This document shows positions 29,678 through 39,300 of a stretch of 64,000 nt of DNA, in pieces (positions within the stretch are counted from its first letter, which is position 1; the number at the start of each line of letters is the position of its first letter). The notes beneath the pieces are model-generated. The model did no database searches, had not been told where the DNA came from, and saw only the letters and a list, made by a program, of their open reading frames with translations. The stretch is taken from NCBI RefSeq assembly GCF_049651025.1, contig NZ_JBASBH010000077.1, forward strand, positions 1 through 64,000, in the 5' to 3' direction. Position numbers and translations under genes: made by a program. This stretch comes from Parvibaculum sp049651025. GTDB taxonomy: Bacteria > Pseudomonadota > Alphaproteobacteria > Parvibaculales > Parvibaculaceae.

Positions 29678-31072
29678 ATGAGCAAGGCAAGCGCACAGGC
29701 GAGCGGGCAGAGTGAGGCTCTTGCCGAATTGTTGGCGCTTCTCGGCGACAGGCTGACGACGTCTCTGCCGATCCGCGAAGCGCATGGCCGCGATGAGTCC
29801 TGGCATCCCGTTATCGCGCCGGACGCGGTGGCCTTTGCGACCTCGACCGAAGATGTTGCGGCGATCATTCGTATTTGCGCGCGCCATCGTTTCCCGGTCA
29901 TTCCATTTGGAAGGGGAACGTCGCTTGAGGGGCATATCTCCGCGCCACATGGCGGCTTGTCGCTCGATCTCTCGCGCATGAACAGGATCATCGAGGTTCA
30001 TGCGGATGATCTTGACGTGCATCTCGAGGCGGGCGTGACGCGCAAGGCACTCAACATTCATTTGCGCGATATGGGGCTGTTCTTTCCGATCGATCCCGGT
30101 GCCGATGCGAGCCTTGGCGGCATGGCGGCCACGCGTGCATCGGGCACAAATGCCGTGCGTTACGGCACCATGCGCGAGAATGTATTGAACATTACTGCCG
30201 TGATGGCAGACGGGCGGATCGTTCGCACGGCGCGCCGCGCGCGCAAATCGTCGGCGGGCTACGATCTCACCCGGCTGCTCGTCGGCTCGGAAGGCACGCT
30301 CGGAGTCATCACGGAATTGACGCTGCGGCTCTACGGCATTCCCGAGGCGATCTCGTCGGGCGTCGTCTCGTTCCCGAATTTCGAGAGCGCGATCGATGCC
30401 GTGATCGTGACAATCCAGTCCGGCCTGCCGATGGCGCGGATCGAGTTTCTTGATGAGGTGCAGGTGGCGGCCTGCAATCGCTATTCGAAACTTTCGCTGC
30501 CGGAGACGCCTTTGCTGCTCGTCGAGTTTCACGGCAGCGAGGCCTCTGTGGCCGAGCAGGCGGAGCGTTTCGGCGCTATTGCCGCCGAGTATGGCGGCGG
30601 TGGTTTCGAATGGGCGACGAAGCCGGAAGATCGCACGCGGCTCTGGGAGGCGCGGCACAATGCGCTTTATGCCTCGCTGGCGCTTCAGCCCGGCAAGAAG
30701 GGGCTTATCACCGATGTATGCGTGCCGATTTCGCGGCTTGCAGAAGCGATCAAGGGCACGAAGGAAGATCTTGCGAAGTCTTCGCTTGTAGCGCCGATGG
30801 TCGGGCATGTCGGCGACGGCAATTTCCATCTCATCATGCTGATCGACCCGGAGAAGCCGGAAGAGGTTGCGGAAGCAAAGCGTATTCACGACCGCATGGT
30901 GGCGCGCGTTCTCTCGCTTGATGGAACCTGCACGGGCGAACATGGTATCGGCGAAGGCAAGATCAAGTTTCTCGAGGCTGAGCATGGCGAGGGCATTGCC
31001 GTCATGCGTGCGATCAAGCAGGCGCTCGATCCGCTGAATATTCTCAATCCCGGCAAGATGTTTTCCGCCTGA
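29678..31072 (+). CDS. FAD-binding oxidoreductase, D-lactate dehydrogenase (cytochrome) / GlcD-like
   Basis: 464 aa, two-domain flavoprotein of the VAO/PCMH family. The FAD pyrophosphate loop PVIPFGRGTSLEGHI is at residues 73-87, followed by DPGADASLGGMAATRASGTNA and the C-terminal CTGEHGIGEGK with the substrate/metal-binding HG. The GTSLEGH variant is shared with mitochondrial-type D-lactate dehydrogenase, so oxidation of D-lactate or a related 2-hydroxy acid to feed the respiratory chain is the likely role. No separate iron-sulfur subunit is next to it. ATG 29678 is the first start after the divergent promoter region. Confidence 0.88.
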   Translation: MSKASAQASGQSEALAELLALLGDRLTTSLPIREAHGRDESWHPVIAPDAVAFATSTEDVAAIIRICARHRFPVIPFGRGTSLEGHISAPHGGLSLDLSRMNRIIEVHADDLDVHLEAGVTRKALNIHLRDMGLFFPIDPGADASLGGMAATRASGTNAVRYGTMRENVLNITAVMADGRIVRTARRARKSSAGYDLTRLLVGSEGTLGVITELTLRLYGIPEAISSGVVSFPNFESAIDAVIVTIQSGLPMARIEFLDEVQVAACNRYSKLSLPETPLLLVEFHGSEASVAEQAERFGAIAAEYGGGGFEWATKPEDRTRLWEARHNALYASLALQPGKKGLITDVCVPISRLAEAIKGTKEDLAKSSLVAPMVGHVGDGNFHLIMLIDPEKPEEVAEAKRIHDRMVARVLSLDGTCTGEHGIGEGKIKFLEAEHGEGIAVMRAIKQALDPLNILNPGKMFSA

Positions 31073-31075
31073 GCG

Positions 31076-31786
31076 CTAGTGGCTGACGGCGACATTCACG
31101 GCCAGCGCCAGAAGAACCGTATTGTAGAAAAATGAGATGACGCTATGGGCGAGCGTCATCTTGCGCATGCCTGCGTCGCTGACCTCGACGTCCGATACCT
31201 GCGCCGTCATGCCGACGACGAATGAGTAGTAAAGGAAATCCCATGATCCGGGCTCTTGCGTCGCTGGAAAATCCAGTCCGCGCGCGTCCGCTCGTTTTTC
31301 CGCGCCGGCTTGCGGCATGTAATAGAGATGCGCGTAGTGCGACGCCATGACGGTGTGGAATGTGAACCAGCCGAGCGGAACGCCGCAGAGCGAGAGAATG
31401 AGCAGCAACGGGTCTGGCGTTCCATCGCTGCGAAGCATGGTGAAAATCGCGCCGAGGCTAAGCGAAACGGCGGTCAGGGTTATGAGGGCAATGATGGCGA
31501 TGCCTTCATCCTCGAAGTCCGACCTTTTGCGCATGCGCTCAGGCGTCAGGTGCGTCAGGAAAATTCCGGTAACGATGAGATAGACCAGAAAGAAGGTATC
31601 GCCCGCGATGACGAAACGAAGCGGGCCTTGAACGATATCGCCGCTTGCGAACCAGGCGAGCACGCCGATTACCGCCGAAATATAGAAGCGGGCGTGATGG
31701 CGTGCATGTTTTTCAAATGCGTTCAGGCTGAAGCTCCATCGGTTAACGCGGATCAATCCAGTTCGAATATTCCTACGCTCACGCAC
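31076..31786 (-). CDS. DUF1345 family membrane protein
   Basis: 236 aa with about five hydrophobic segments. The C-terminal pattern DFLYYSFVVGMTAQVSDV ... SFFYNTVLLALAVN is the hallmark of DUF1345, an uncharacterised inner-membrane family. Convergent with the D-lactate dehydrogenase-like gene, only 3 nt between stops. The start is unclear: GTG 31786 is the longest option; a TTG about 30 nt further in also keeps all membrane segments. Function unknown. Confidence 0.85.
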   Translation of the reverse strand: MRERRNIRTGLIRVNRWSFSLNAFEKHARHHARFYISAVIGVLAWFASGDIVQGPLRFVIAGDTFFLVYLIVTGIFLTHLTPERMRKRSDFEDEGIAIIALITLTAVSLSLGAIFTMLRSDGTPDPLLLILSLCGVPLGWFTFHTVMASHYAHLYYMPQAGAEKRADARGLDFPATQEPGSWDFLYYSFVVGMTAQVSDVEVSDAGMRKMTLAHSVISFFYNTVLLALAVNVAVSH

Positions 31787-31863
31787 TCATTCGTTCGGCT
31801 TTTTCCAGGTTCATGCGTTTGACTCCTGAGGACTGAGCTCAGCCTAACATAGGAGTACGGATT

Positions 31864-32049
31864 ATGGATAAGGACCGGATCGAAGGCGCGGCGAAGCAGG
31901 CCAAAGGCGCGATGAAGGAAGCTGCCGGGAAAATCACCGGCGACGCCAAACTCAAGGCTGAAGGCAAACTCGACAAGGCCGAAGGCAAGGTGCAGAACGC
32001 TTATGGCGCCGCGAAGGATGCGGCGCGTGACGCGACGCATCGCCGCTAA
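31864..32049 (+). CDS. CsbD-like small stress-associated protein
   Basis: 61 aa, highly charged and Lys/Ala/Gly-rich. MDKDRIEGAAKQAKGAMKEA and the repeated GKLDKAEGKVQNAYG pattern are diagnostic of the CsbD family, general-stress proteins of unknown biochemical role. It stands alone between two genes of opposite orientation. GGAG lies 11 nt before the ATG (ATAGGAGTACGG). A terminator hairpin follows. Confidence 0.9.
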   Translation: MDKDRIEGAAKQAKGAMKEAAGKITGDAKLKAEGKLDKAEGKVQNAYGAAKDAARDATHRR

Positions 32050-32071
32050 AATCTGTTCCTCGCAGATATCT

Positions 32072-32105
32072 GGGCCGTCGCGTATAGCGGCGGCCCGTTT
32101 TCTGT
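32072..32105 (+). terminator. Intrinsic terminator between csbD-like gene and the ABC permease
   Basis: GGGCCGTCG pairs with CGGCGGCCC (one G-T pair) around the loop CGTATAG, followed by GTTTTCTGTT. It ends 1-2 nt before the convergent permease stop codon, so it may serve both strands. Confidence 0.7.
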
Positions 32106-33245
32106 TCAGTCGAGCGTCTGGCGATAGCGGTTCAATGCAAGCACCGTTGCCGCGATGAAGAAAATCGCCAAAGCGCCCACATCCATTGCGATGTCGCCTG
32201 CGCCGTTTCCTTTCAGTAGAACGCCGCGAGTGATACGCAGGAAATGCGTCAGCGGCAGGATCTCGCCGATCCATTGCGCCCAGACCGGCATGCCGCGAAA
32301 CGGAAACATGAAGCCTGACAGCAATATTGAAGGCAGAAAGAAAAAGACCGCCATCTGCACGGCCTGAAGCTGATTTCGCGCTAGCGTCGAAAATGTGAAG
32401 CCGACGGCGAGGTTCGCGGCGACGAAGAGCAGCAGGACGGTGGAAAGAAGAGTGAGGCTTCCGACCATGGGCACGTCGAAGAGCCAGCGCGCGGCGGCGA
32501 GGATAAGCGCAGTCTGAATATATCCGACGACGATATAGGGAAATATTTTTCCCATCATCACTTCGAGCGGGCGCGCGGGCATGGTGAGGAGATTTTCCAT
32601 GGTGCCGCGCTCGATTTCGCGTGTGACGGCAAGGGCAGTGAACATCACCATGGTCAGCGTCAGAATGACGCCGAGGATGCCGGGCACGATGTTATATTGC
32701 GTGCGGCCTTCGGGATTGTAGCGCTGATGGGTCACGAGCTGAAACGGCGGATTGCTCTGGCGCAGCGTTGCGAGAGGTCCGGTCAGGTCGTGGTTCAAGG
32801 CGCGGCCCGCCAGAATGTTGACTGCCGCAATCGCGTTTCCGGTCGCGGCCGGGTCCGTCGCGTCGGCGTCGAGAAGCAGGGCAGGCATTGCGCCGCGTAT
32901 GAGATCGCGTGAGAAGTTTGGTGGAATCTCGATGACGAATTGCACGTCGCCGCGCGACAGCAGGCTTTCGGCTTCTGCTGCGGTTTCCGCGCGTTTGACG
33001 ATCTGGAAATAGTCGCTGTTTTCGAGCGCGGCCAGAAAGCTTCGCGTGAAGGTCGATTGATCCTGATCGAAGACGGCGGCGGGCAAATGCTTCGGATCGG
33101 AATTTATCGCATATCCGAAAAGCAGAAGCTGCAATATGGGCACGCCGAGCATCATGGCGAAGGTCAGTCGGTCGCGGCGCATCTGGATGAATTCCTTGCG
33201 CATCAACGCGCCCAGCCGCGCGAAATTGAAGCGATCGCCCATCAT
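32106..33245 (-). CDS. ABC-2 type exporter permease (YbhS/YbhR-like)
   Basis: 379 aa from ATG 33245 (MMGDRFNFARLGALMRKEF), overlapping the ATPase stop by 4 nt; the upstream part of the frame is noise over the ATPase gene. One membrane segment near the N-terminus (LTFAMMLGVPILQLLLFGYA) is followed by a large extracytoplasmic domain and five C-terminal segments, the ABC-2 pattern. LMRKEFIQMRRDRL and TREIERGTMENLLTMPARPLE are typical of YbhR/YbhS-type drug exporters. Only one permease gene is present, whereas the E. coli ybh operon has two, so a homodimer is likely. Confidence 0.92.
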   Translation of the reverse strand: MMGDRFNFARLGALMRKEFIQMRRDRLTFAMMLGVPILQLLLFGYAINSDPKHLPAAVFDQDQSTFTRSFLAALENSDYFQIVKRAETAAEAESLLSRGDVQFVIEIPPNFSRDLIRGAMPALLLDADATDPAATGNAIAAVNILAGRALNHDLTGPLATLRQSNPPFQLVTHQRYNPEGRTQYNIVPGILGVILTLTMVMFTALAVTREIERGTMENLLTMPARPLEVMMGKIFPYIVVGYIQTALILAAARWLFDVPMVGSLTLLSTVLLLFVAANLAVGFTFSTLARNQLQAVQMAVFFFLPSILLSGFMFPFRGMPVWAQWIGEILPLTHFLRITRGVLLKGNGAGDIAMDVGALAIFFIAATVLALNRYRQTLD

Positions 33246-34198
33246 TGGTAATTGTCCGGCGCGTGTTTCATCATCAGGATGAAAACATCTTCCAGTGTAG
33301 GTTCGTCTTCCCGCCAGACGAGGTCCGTCTCGTTGCGATAAGGCGCAATGGCGCGCACGAGCGCTTCGCGGTCGGCGCCGCTGACATGGAGGATCGTGCC
33401 GAAGGGCGCCACGATGTCGACGCCGTGGCGGCCTGCAAGATCGCGCGCGAGACGGTGAATGAGTTTCTGCGACGATGCCGAGACTGTGTATGTCTTCAGG
33501 CCGGATTGCGCGATGACCTCTTCGGCCGTGCCGCGCGCAAGCAGGCGGCCATATGCCAGATAGCAAATTTTGTGGCAGCGTTCCGCCTCGTCCATGTAAT
33601 GCGTGCTGACGAGAACGGTGAGGCCGCCATCTGCAAGTTCGTGGATTTCATCCCAGAATTCACGACGCGCTTTCGGATCGACGCCTGCGGTCGGCTCGTC
33701 AAGCAGCAGAAGTTTCGGCTTGTGCATGATGCAGGAGGCGAGAGCGAGCCGCTGTTTCCAGCCGCCTGACAATGTGCCTGCAAGCTGATCCGCGCGACCC
33801 GTCAATTTGAGCTTCTCGATTGCGCCTTCGACAGCCTCGCCGCGATGGTCGAGTTGATAGATGCGGGCGATGAAGTCGAGGTTTTCGCGAATGCTCAGGT
33901 CTTCGTAAAGGCTGAACCTCTGCGTCATGTAGCCGACTTCGCGTTTTATGCGCGGGCTCTCGGTCAGTATATTGTAGCCAAGGCATGTGCCGTGGCCGGA
34001 ATCGGGCGTCAGCAGGCCGCAGAGAAGGCGGATCGTCGTCGTCTTGCCGCTGCCATTCGGCCCGAGGAAGCCATAGATTTCACCTCTGGCCACCTGCATG
34101 TCGACATTGTCGACGACCTTCTTGCCCGCGAAAGATTTGGTCAGCCCTTCAACGTCGATGACGAGATCCGTGTCGAGTTGATGAGCGGGCGCGGTCAT
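33242..34198 (-). CDS. ABC exporter ATPase subunit (YbhF-like, single domain)
   Basis: 318 aa. Walker A GPNGSGKT (46-53), signature LSGGWKQRLALA, Walker B LLLLDEPTAGVDP and the H-loop in VLVSTHYMDEAERC are all present, so it should be an active ATPase. A C-terminal extension of about 90 residues follows the ATPase core, as in DrrA/YbhF-type subunits. It lies 4 nt after the membrane fusion protein gene and overlaps the permease by 4 nt, so the three are one exporter. Substrate unknown. Confidence 0.94.
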   Translation of the reverse strand: MTAPAHQLDTDLVIDVEGLTKSFAGKKVVDNVDMQVARGEIYGFLGPNGSGKTTTIRLLCGLLTPDSGHGTCLGYNILTESPRIKREVGYMTQRFSLYEDLSIRENLDFIARIYQLDHRGEAVEGAIEKLKLTGRADQLAGTLSGGWKQRLALASCIMHKPKLLLLDEPTAGVDPKARREFWDEIHELADGGLTVLVSTHYMDEAERCHKICYLAYGRLLARGTAEEVIAQSGLKTYTVSASSQKLIHRLARDLAGRHGVDIVAPFGTILHVSGADREALVRAIAPYRNETDLVWREDEPTLEDVFILMMKHAPDNYQ

Positions 34199-34202
34199 TG
34201 CT

Positions 34203-35165
34203 CTATTTCGCCGCCTCGATCAACGTCACGCGAACGGGCTGCCCGGGATGCAACACTTCCGGCGAAGCATCGGGCCAGGCTTCCGCCATGTAGACGAGTT
34301 TCGCTTTTGTTTTTTCGCTGTAGATGACGGGCGGTGTGAATTCGGCATCTGTCGAGATAAAGCGAATGGTGCCAACGAGGTCGGCGGCGCATGCATCGCA
34401 GGCGAGCGTCACTTTATCGCCGGTATGAACGCGACCGAGTTCCGGTTCTGGAATGAAGAAGCGCACCTTGATGTTGGCGGGTGGCAATACGGAGACAACG
34501 GGTTGGCTCGGGCCGGCGAATTCACCGACACGGAAAAATACATCCGCCACTGTGCCTCCTTGCGGCGCGTGGCCTTCGCGGCGTGCAAGGCGCCAGTCGG
34601 CTTGCGCAAGGGCTGCTTCTGCTGCTTTCGTACCCGCTTCGGCGGCTGCGATCTGATCTTGCCGCGCGGCGAGCTTGCCGGTTGTCAGGCGGGCGTCGAG
34701 TTCGCGCACGGAACCTGCCGCCGCATCGCGCGTTGCCTGTGCCGCATCGAGCGCTGCCCTGGATATATTTCCCCTCGCATAGAGCGCGCGTGTGCGGGCG
34801 AGATCGAGTTGGGATTTTTGCAGCGTGGCCGCAGCGCTCGCACGGGCCGCTACGATCTGCTCCAGCTCAGGTGCGCGCAAGCCCTTCAGCAGGTCTTCAT
34901 ATTGCGCCTTGGCTTGTGCGTATTGCGCCGCCGCCTGTTCATGCGCGGCGACTTCCGCCGTTTGCTCAAGCTGGAAGAGGAGCGCGCCATCTTCAATCCT
35001 GTCGCCGCGCTTCACCGGTATCGCGTCGATAATGCCGCCATCGATCGGGGCGACGCGCACATATTCGCCCTCGGCATATCCCTGATATATGCCTTCATCC
35101 CGGCCGTCGCAGGCGGCAAGAAGAAGCGCGGTCACGCCTATGAACAAGAGGGAGTGGAGGCGCAT
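34203..35165 (-). CDS. HlyD-type membrane fusion lipoprotein (YbhG-like)
   Basis: 320 aa from ATG 35165. The signal peptide ends in the lipobox LLAAC (Cys19), so it is probably lipid-anchored. A biotinyl-lipoyl half-motif (IIDAIPVKRGDRIEDGALLFQLE), a long Ala/Gln/Glu-rich coiled-coil hairpin (about 68-170) and the beta-barrel segment GTVADVFFRVGEFAGPSQPVVSVL-like region follow, the usual adaptor architecture. It starts 2 nt after the TetR gene and is followed by the ATPase, suggesting a three-part exporter that would use an outer-membrane channel encoded elsewhere. Confidence 0.9.
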   Translation of the reverse strand: MRLHSLLFIGVTALLLAACDGRDEGIYQGYAEGEYVRVAPIDGGIIDAIPVKRGDRIEDGALLFQLEQTAEVAAHEQAAAQYAQAKAQYEDLLKGLRAPELEQIVAARASAAATLQKSQLDLARTRALYARGNISRAALDAAQATRDAAAGSVRELDARLTTGKLAARQDQIAAAEAGTKAAEAALAQADWRLARREGHAPQGGTVADVFFRVGEFAGPSQPVVSVLPPANIKVRFFIPEPELGRVHTGDKVTLACDACAADLVGTIRFISTDAEFTPPVIYSEKTKAKLVYMAEAWPDASPEVLHPGQPVRVTLIEAAK

Positions 35166-35167
35166 GA

Positions 35168-35800
35168 TCACGCCTCCTTGCTCGCGGCGAGACCGCGCAA
35201 GACGAAGTCGAGATGGCTGGGTAGAAATCTTTCCGGTTCGAGTTCGGGCAGGGGGCCGAAGACCTGCGTCGCAAGCGCGTTCATCAATAAAGGGAAGATG
35301 ACGCTTTGCGCCGTTGCTATGGCATCGCATTGGCGGAATTCTCCGAGCTTGATGCCACGCTCGATGATGCGGGCGATGGCGTTCAGCCCGCGGAAAGCGA
35401 TTTCCGTGCGATAGAATTCCGCGATGTCGGGAAAGTTTCCGGCTTCGGAAATGACGACTTTCAGGATCGGGCGCATTTCCTGCGAGCCGACGATGGCGCT
35501 TGCCTGATTGTAGAGCGCCCGCAAAAGCTCGGTCGCGGAACCGCCGAATTCGTCGATCAAGGATTCAATGATGCCGACGCGCGGGCTCGCAACGTCGCGC
35601 ACAATCGCCTTGAAGAGATCGGCCTTGCTATCGAAATAGAGGTAGATAGTCGCCTTGCTCACGCCTGCCGCGTCGGCCACGTCTTCAAGCCGCGTGGTGG
35701 CGAAACCCCGCTCCGAAAAGAGCTGAAGCGCCGCCGCCATGATCTCGGCGGGGCGGGCTTCCTTGCGGCGTTGGCGTCCGGGTTTCGTTGCGCTGCGCAT
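35168..35800 (-). CDS. TetR-family transcriptional regulator of the ABC exporter
   Basis: 210 aa from ATG 35800. The helix-turn-helix LEDVADAAGVSKATIYLYFD (about residues 38-57) is the standard TetR DNA-binding motif; the C-terminal domain is an unassigned ligand-binding fold with a C-terminal region like CecR/YbiH-type regulators. It is first in the operon with the membrane fusion protein, ATPase and permease. A perfect 14-bp palindrome 21 nt upstream of the start is the likely autoregulatory operator. In-frame sequence upstream of 35800 crosses that operator and is not coding. Confidence 0.92.
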   Translation of the reverse strand: MRSATKPGRQRRKEARPAEIMAAALQLFSERGFATTRLEDVADAAGVSKATIYLYFDSKADLFKAIVRDVASPRVGIIESLIDEFGGSATELLRALYNQASAIVGSQEMRPILKVVISEAGNFPDIAEFYRTEIAFRGLNAIARIIERGIKLGEFRQCDAIATAQSVIFPLLMNALATQVFGPLPELEPERFLPSHLDFVLRGLAASKEA

Positions 35801-35820
35801 CGGGGAAACTTCAGTTAATA

Positions 35821-35834
35821 ACTGACCGGTCAGT
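35821..35834. promoter_or_regulatory. Palindromic TetR operator
   Basis: ACTGACCGGTCAGT is a perfect 14-bp palindrome 21-34 nt upstream of the tetR start, in the position of its promoter. It is the form expected for a TetR-family dimer site. Nothing else in 35835-35985 looks coding apart from a doubtful 18-codon ORF. Confidence 0.75.
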
Positions 35835-35985
35835 AAGTTAGGCGCAAGATCAGGCGCCAGCAAGCGGTTTTTTGGGGGAGAGGTGACGATGCCAGACGGG
35901 CAGGGCGGAGCTGCCAGCGCTGTCCTTGCCGCGATCAGTCATTAACGCTTGATAAAACGTAGGCTGACTAATTCGGCACTAATGG

Positions 35986-36240
35986 CTACTCGGCGGGCTC
36001 TTCCGGCTTGCGCCCATCGGGCTCGGTGGCGGGCGTTTCGCGGCGCAATCCCTCATGGGCCTTGGCATTTCGTTCGGCAAGGGTACGTGCGAGTTTCTTC
36101 TCCACGCCGCTGCGGCCGAAGCGAACGCGGTTCGCGGCGGCTTGAGCCTCTTTCTCCTTCCGATCGCGCTGTTTTTTCTCATCGCGCGATATTTTCCGGA
36201 ATCTTGAGAAATTTACTATATTTCCGCTATCCGAAACCAT
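35986..36240 (-). CDS. DUF4169 family protein
   Basis: 84 aa from ATG 36240. It begins MVSDSGNIVNFSRFRKISR and continues with the charged helix EKEAQAAANRVRFGRSGVEK, the DUF4169 pattern (N-terminal IVNF/INLR motif, then AxANRxxFGR). The family is alphaproteobacterial and, from memory, usually sits next to fumC and a ribbon-helix-helix gene. Here those partners lie 3.6 kb away beyond the oppositely oriented asmA gene. Function unknown. Confidence 0.85.
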   Translation of the reverse strand: MVSDSGNIVNFSRFRKISRDEKKQRDRKEKEAQAAANRVRFGRSGVEKKLARTLAERNAKAHEGLRRETPATEPDGRKPEEPAE

Positions 36241-36392
36241 AATTTGCCCGCAAATCGGCGGCAGCTTGCCGCAAGGTGCTCGCTTGGTGCGTCTTGGGCG
36301 AGAATAGGCCAAAGACGAGTAACAAGAAACCGCTGGCAAATGGAGCTCTCACAAGGAGGGTTCCGCTTGCTCCAGGGGGCGGAGACAGATTT

Positions 36393-39300
36393 TTGAACAC
36401 GGTTCTCTCTTACATTGCGGGTCTGGTTGCAGTGCTGCTGATTGCGGCGCTTGTCGGCCCGACGTTTGTCGACTGGAACCGTTTTCGCGGCGAATTCGAG
36501 ACGCAGGGACAGAAGCTCACGGGCCGCGAGGTGAAAATCGGCGGCGACATCAGCTTCGTCATTCTTCCCGCGCCGCATCTGACAATGAATGACGTGTCGC
36601 TCGCCAATGTCGCGAACGGCGACAATGCCGACTTTGTCCGTATCGGTCAGGTCGATGCCGAAGTAGCGCTGGCGCCTCTGCTCAGCGGCGCCATCAGCGT
36701 TTCGAGCGTCAAGGTAACGCGGCCGCAAATCCATCTCGAAATCGCGGCGAACGGGCATAATAACTGGCGCGATCTCGTTGCCGCTGCGCCGATGCATGAA
36801 GAGGGGCTGTTCGGCCTGTCGTCGGTCAGTCTTGAGAAGGCGACGTTTGAAGAAGGCACGATCACCTTTGTCGATCACAGGTCGAAGCGTAACTGGCGCG
36901 TCGAGCATCTCAATGGCGATGTCATCGCGACATCTCTTGTCGGCCCCATTCGCGCTGAGTTGTCGTTGCAGACCAACAACATTCCTATTGCTGTGCGGAT
37001 CGCGCTCGGCAATTTCAGCGGCAACAAGGCCTTTCCGATTACCGCTGAAGTGCAGAGCCTGAAGGCGCCGGCGAAATTATTGTTCTCGGGTATCTCGACG
37101 GGATTTTCGTCCGACGCGCGGGTCGATGGTACGGCGAGCCTTGAGCTTGGCAACACCAAGGCGACGGAAGGCGAGAAGGCACGGGCGCCGCTGCGCATCG
37201 AAGCGGGCGTGGTGTCGAACGGCGAAACCGCCACATTCCGCAATCTCATCGTCGCGATGGCCGGAACGACATTGAAGGGCGAAGGGCGGGCGAGTTGGCG
37301 CTCAAGGCCCACAGCTTCCATTCAGCTTTCAGGTGAAGCGCTGACGCTTGACCCATTGATCGATCGCCTCGCCGATTTTGCTGCGGGGGGCAAAGTGCCA
37401 TTCGGCGGGCTCGTGAACATTCCGACGCCTGGCTGGATCGACGCCAAGGCGAATGTGAAAGTTGCCGGGCTTTTGATACGTGACGTTCTCGTCAAGGATG
37501 CTGTGCTCGACGTGGCGCTCGACAATGGCGAGTTGGCGATCACACGGGCGCGCGGTGACATTGCAGGCGGAACGAATTTCGAATTGAGCGGTGCGCTTGT
37601 GGGCGGCGAGACGCCGCGCTTTGATGGCAAGGTCGCGGCTGAAAGCGCGAACCTTGCGGCGCTTGCCCGCTGGCTCGACACATTGCGCGCGGAGCCTGTC
37701 GCTCACGATGCGCCGACGCCTTCAGCCGAGACGACGGCAAGCAAGGAGCCGCGCAGACCGTTTGCCGTCTCGTCGCGCGTCAGCCTCACCTCGGAGCGTC
37801 TCGACTTTGCAGATATTGCCGCTGCTTATGCAACATCGCCTGAGCCAGCGGATCTTCGCGGCAATGTTTCTTTCACGTCGCAAGGCGAGCGGCCCTTGCT
37901 GACGGCAAGCCTCACGGCGAAGACATTCACTCTCGATCCATTGCGCGCGCTCTGGCCTGCGGGCGGGACGAAGCCGTGGGCGCTTCTCGACACCTATGAT
38001 GTCGACATCGTTGCGACAGCCGATCGCTTGACGATAGACGGCAATGAGGTGGGCGGCCTCGATGTATCTGCCGGTGCGATGCAGGGAACGCTCGATTTGC
38101 GCCGTTTCAACGCGACGGATTTTGCAGGCGCCAAAGTGGCATTCGCGGGCACGCTTTCGGGCGTGTCGGAAGGAAAGCTCGATGCGCTGCAGGGCAAGAT
38201 CAATGGCGAGATTGCGGCAGAGAAGACGGATGGGTTGCTGAAGCTCTTTGACGTGAAGGCATCGGGTCTTTCCGGCCCGGCGCAACTCACGGTCGATTTT
38301 GCTTCGGGGCAGGCGGTCGACAGCGAAGCGAAGCTCGATACGCTTGCGGTAAAAGGCACGCTTGGCGACAGCCGCGTCGATGCGGTGCTGAAACGCGGGC
38401 GCGCGTCTGACGGAAGCATCAATCGGGTCGATCTCATCGCCAATGCGTCGAGCGCCGATGGCCGCGCCTTGTTCCGTCAATTGGGCTTCGACGCGAGCGA
38501 CGGTTTGAAAGGCGCAGGCAGCGCCTCTCTGCAACTCAGCGGGCCGAGCGCCAAGCCTTATGGCACGACGCTGCGGGTCAATGTCGGCGAGGGCACGTTC
38601 ACCGCGAAGGGGCAGACGAGCGATCCGCTTGGCGAGCGCGTATTTACCGGCCATGCCGATATTTCCGCGTCGAACGTAAATGCCGTTCTCGCGGCTCTCG
38701 GTGCGCCGAAATATGTTGCCGATTTTGCGACGGCGCAGGCATCCGGGCCGAGTTTCGTTCTCTCCGCCGATGTCAGATCGCAGCCGCATGTGCTGGCGTT
38801 CAACAGCATCGAGATCGTCACGGGCAATATGCATATCTCGGGCGAGGCGAGCTATGCGGATGCGGCGGAGGGGAAGCTCCCGCAATTGACCGGCAAGCTT
38901 GAAGCCAATGCGCTTGATCTGACGCCGATCTTTGCAACGGCGAAAGACGCGCAGACCACATGGCCGACTGCGGCGCTCGACTGGTCGGCGCTCGGTCTTT
39001 TTGAAGGCAATGTCGCGCTCAAGGTCGGCACGCTGAGCATTGGCAGCATCAAATTCAGCGACGCCGATATGCAGCTTGCGCTCGCAAACAGCGTCCTCTC
39101 GGTTTCGCCTTTCGCTGCGAAATTTGCAGATGGCAAGGCGGCGATGTCTGCGCGGATTGAAGGCGGCAAAGCCGGAGAGCCGGGCATCGGGCTGACCTTC
39201 GGCGTCGAGAATGCCGATATTGCCGCTGCTGGCACGCAAGCATTCGGCTCGTCGTTTGGAACGGGCAGGGCGACGATCAATGCGCAGTTTGAGGCGCAGG

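Noticed and set aside
35889..35945. 18-codon ORF (MPDGQGG start) with a purine-rich leader, divergent from tetR
   Set aside because: Too short to judge, no family, and could easily occur by chance.
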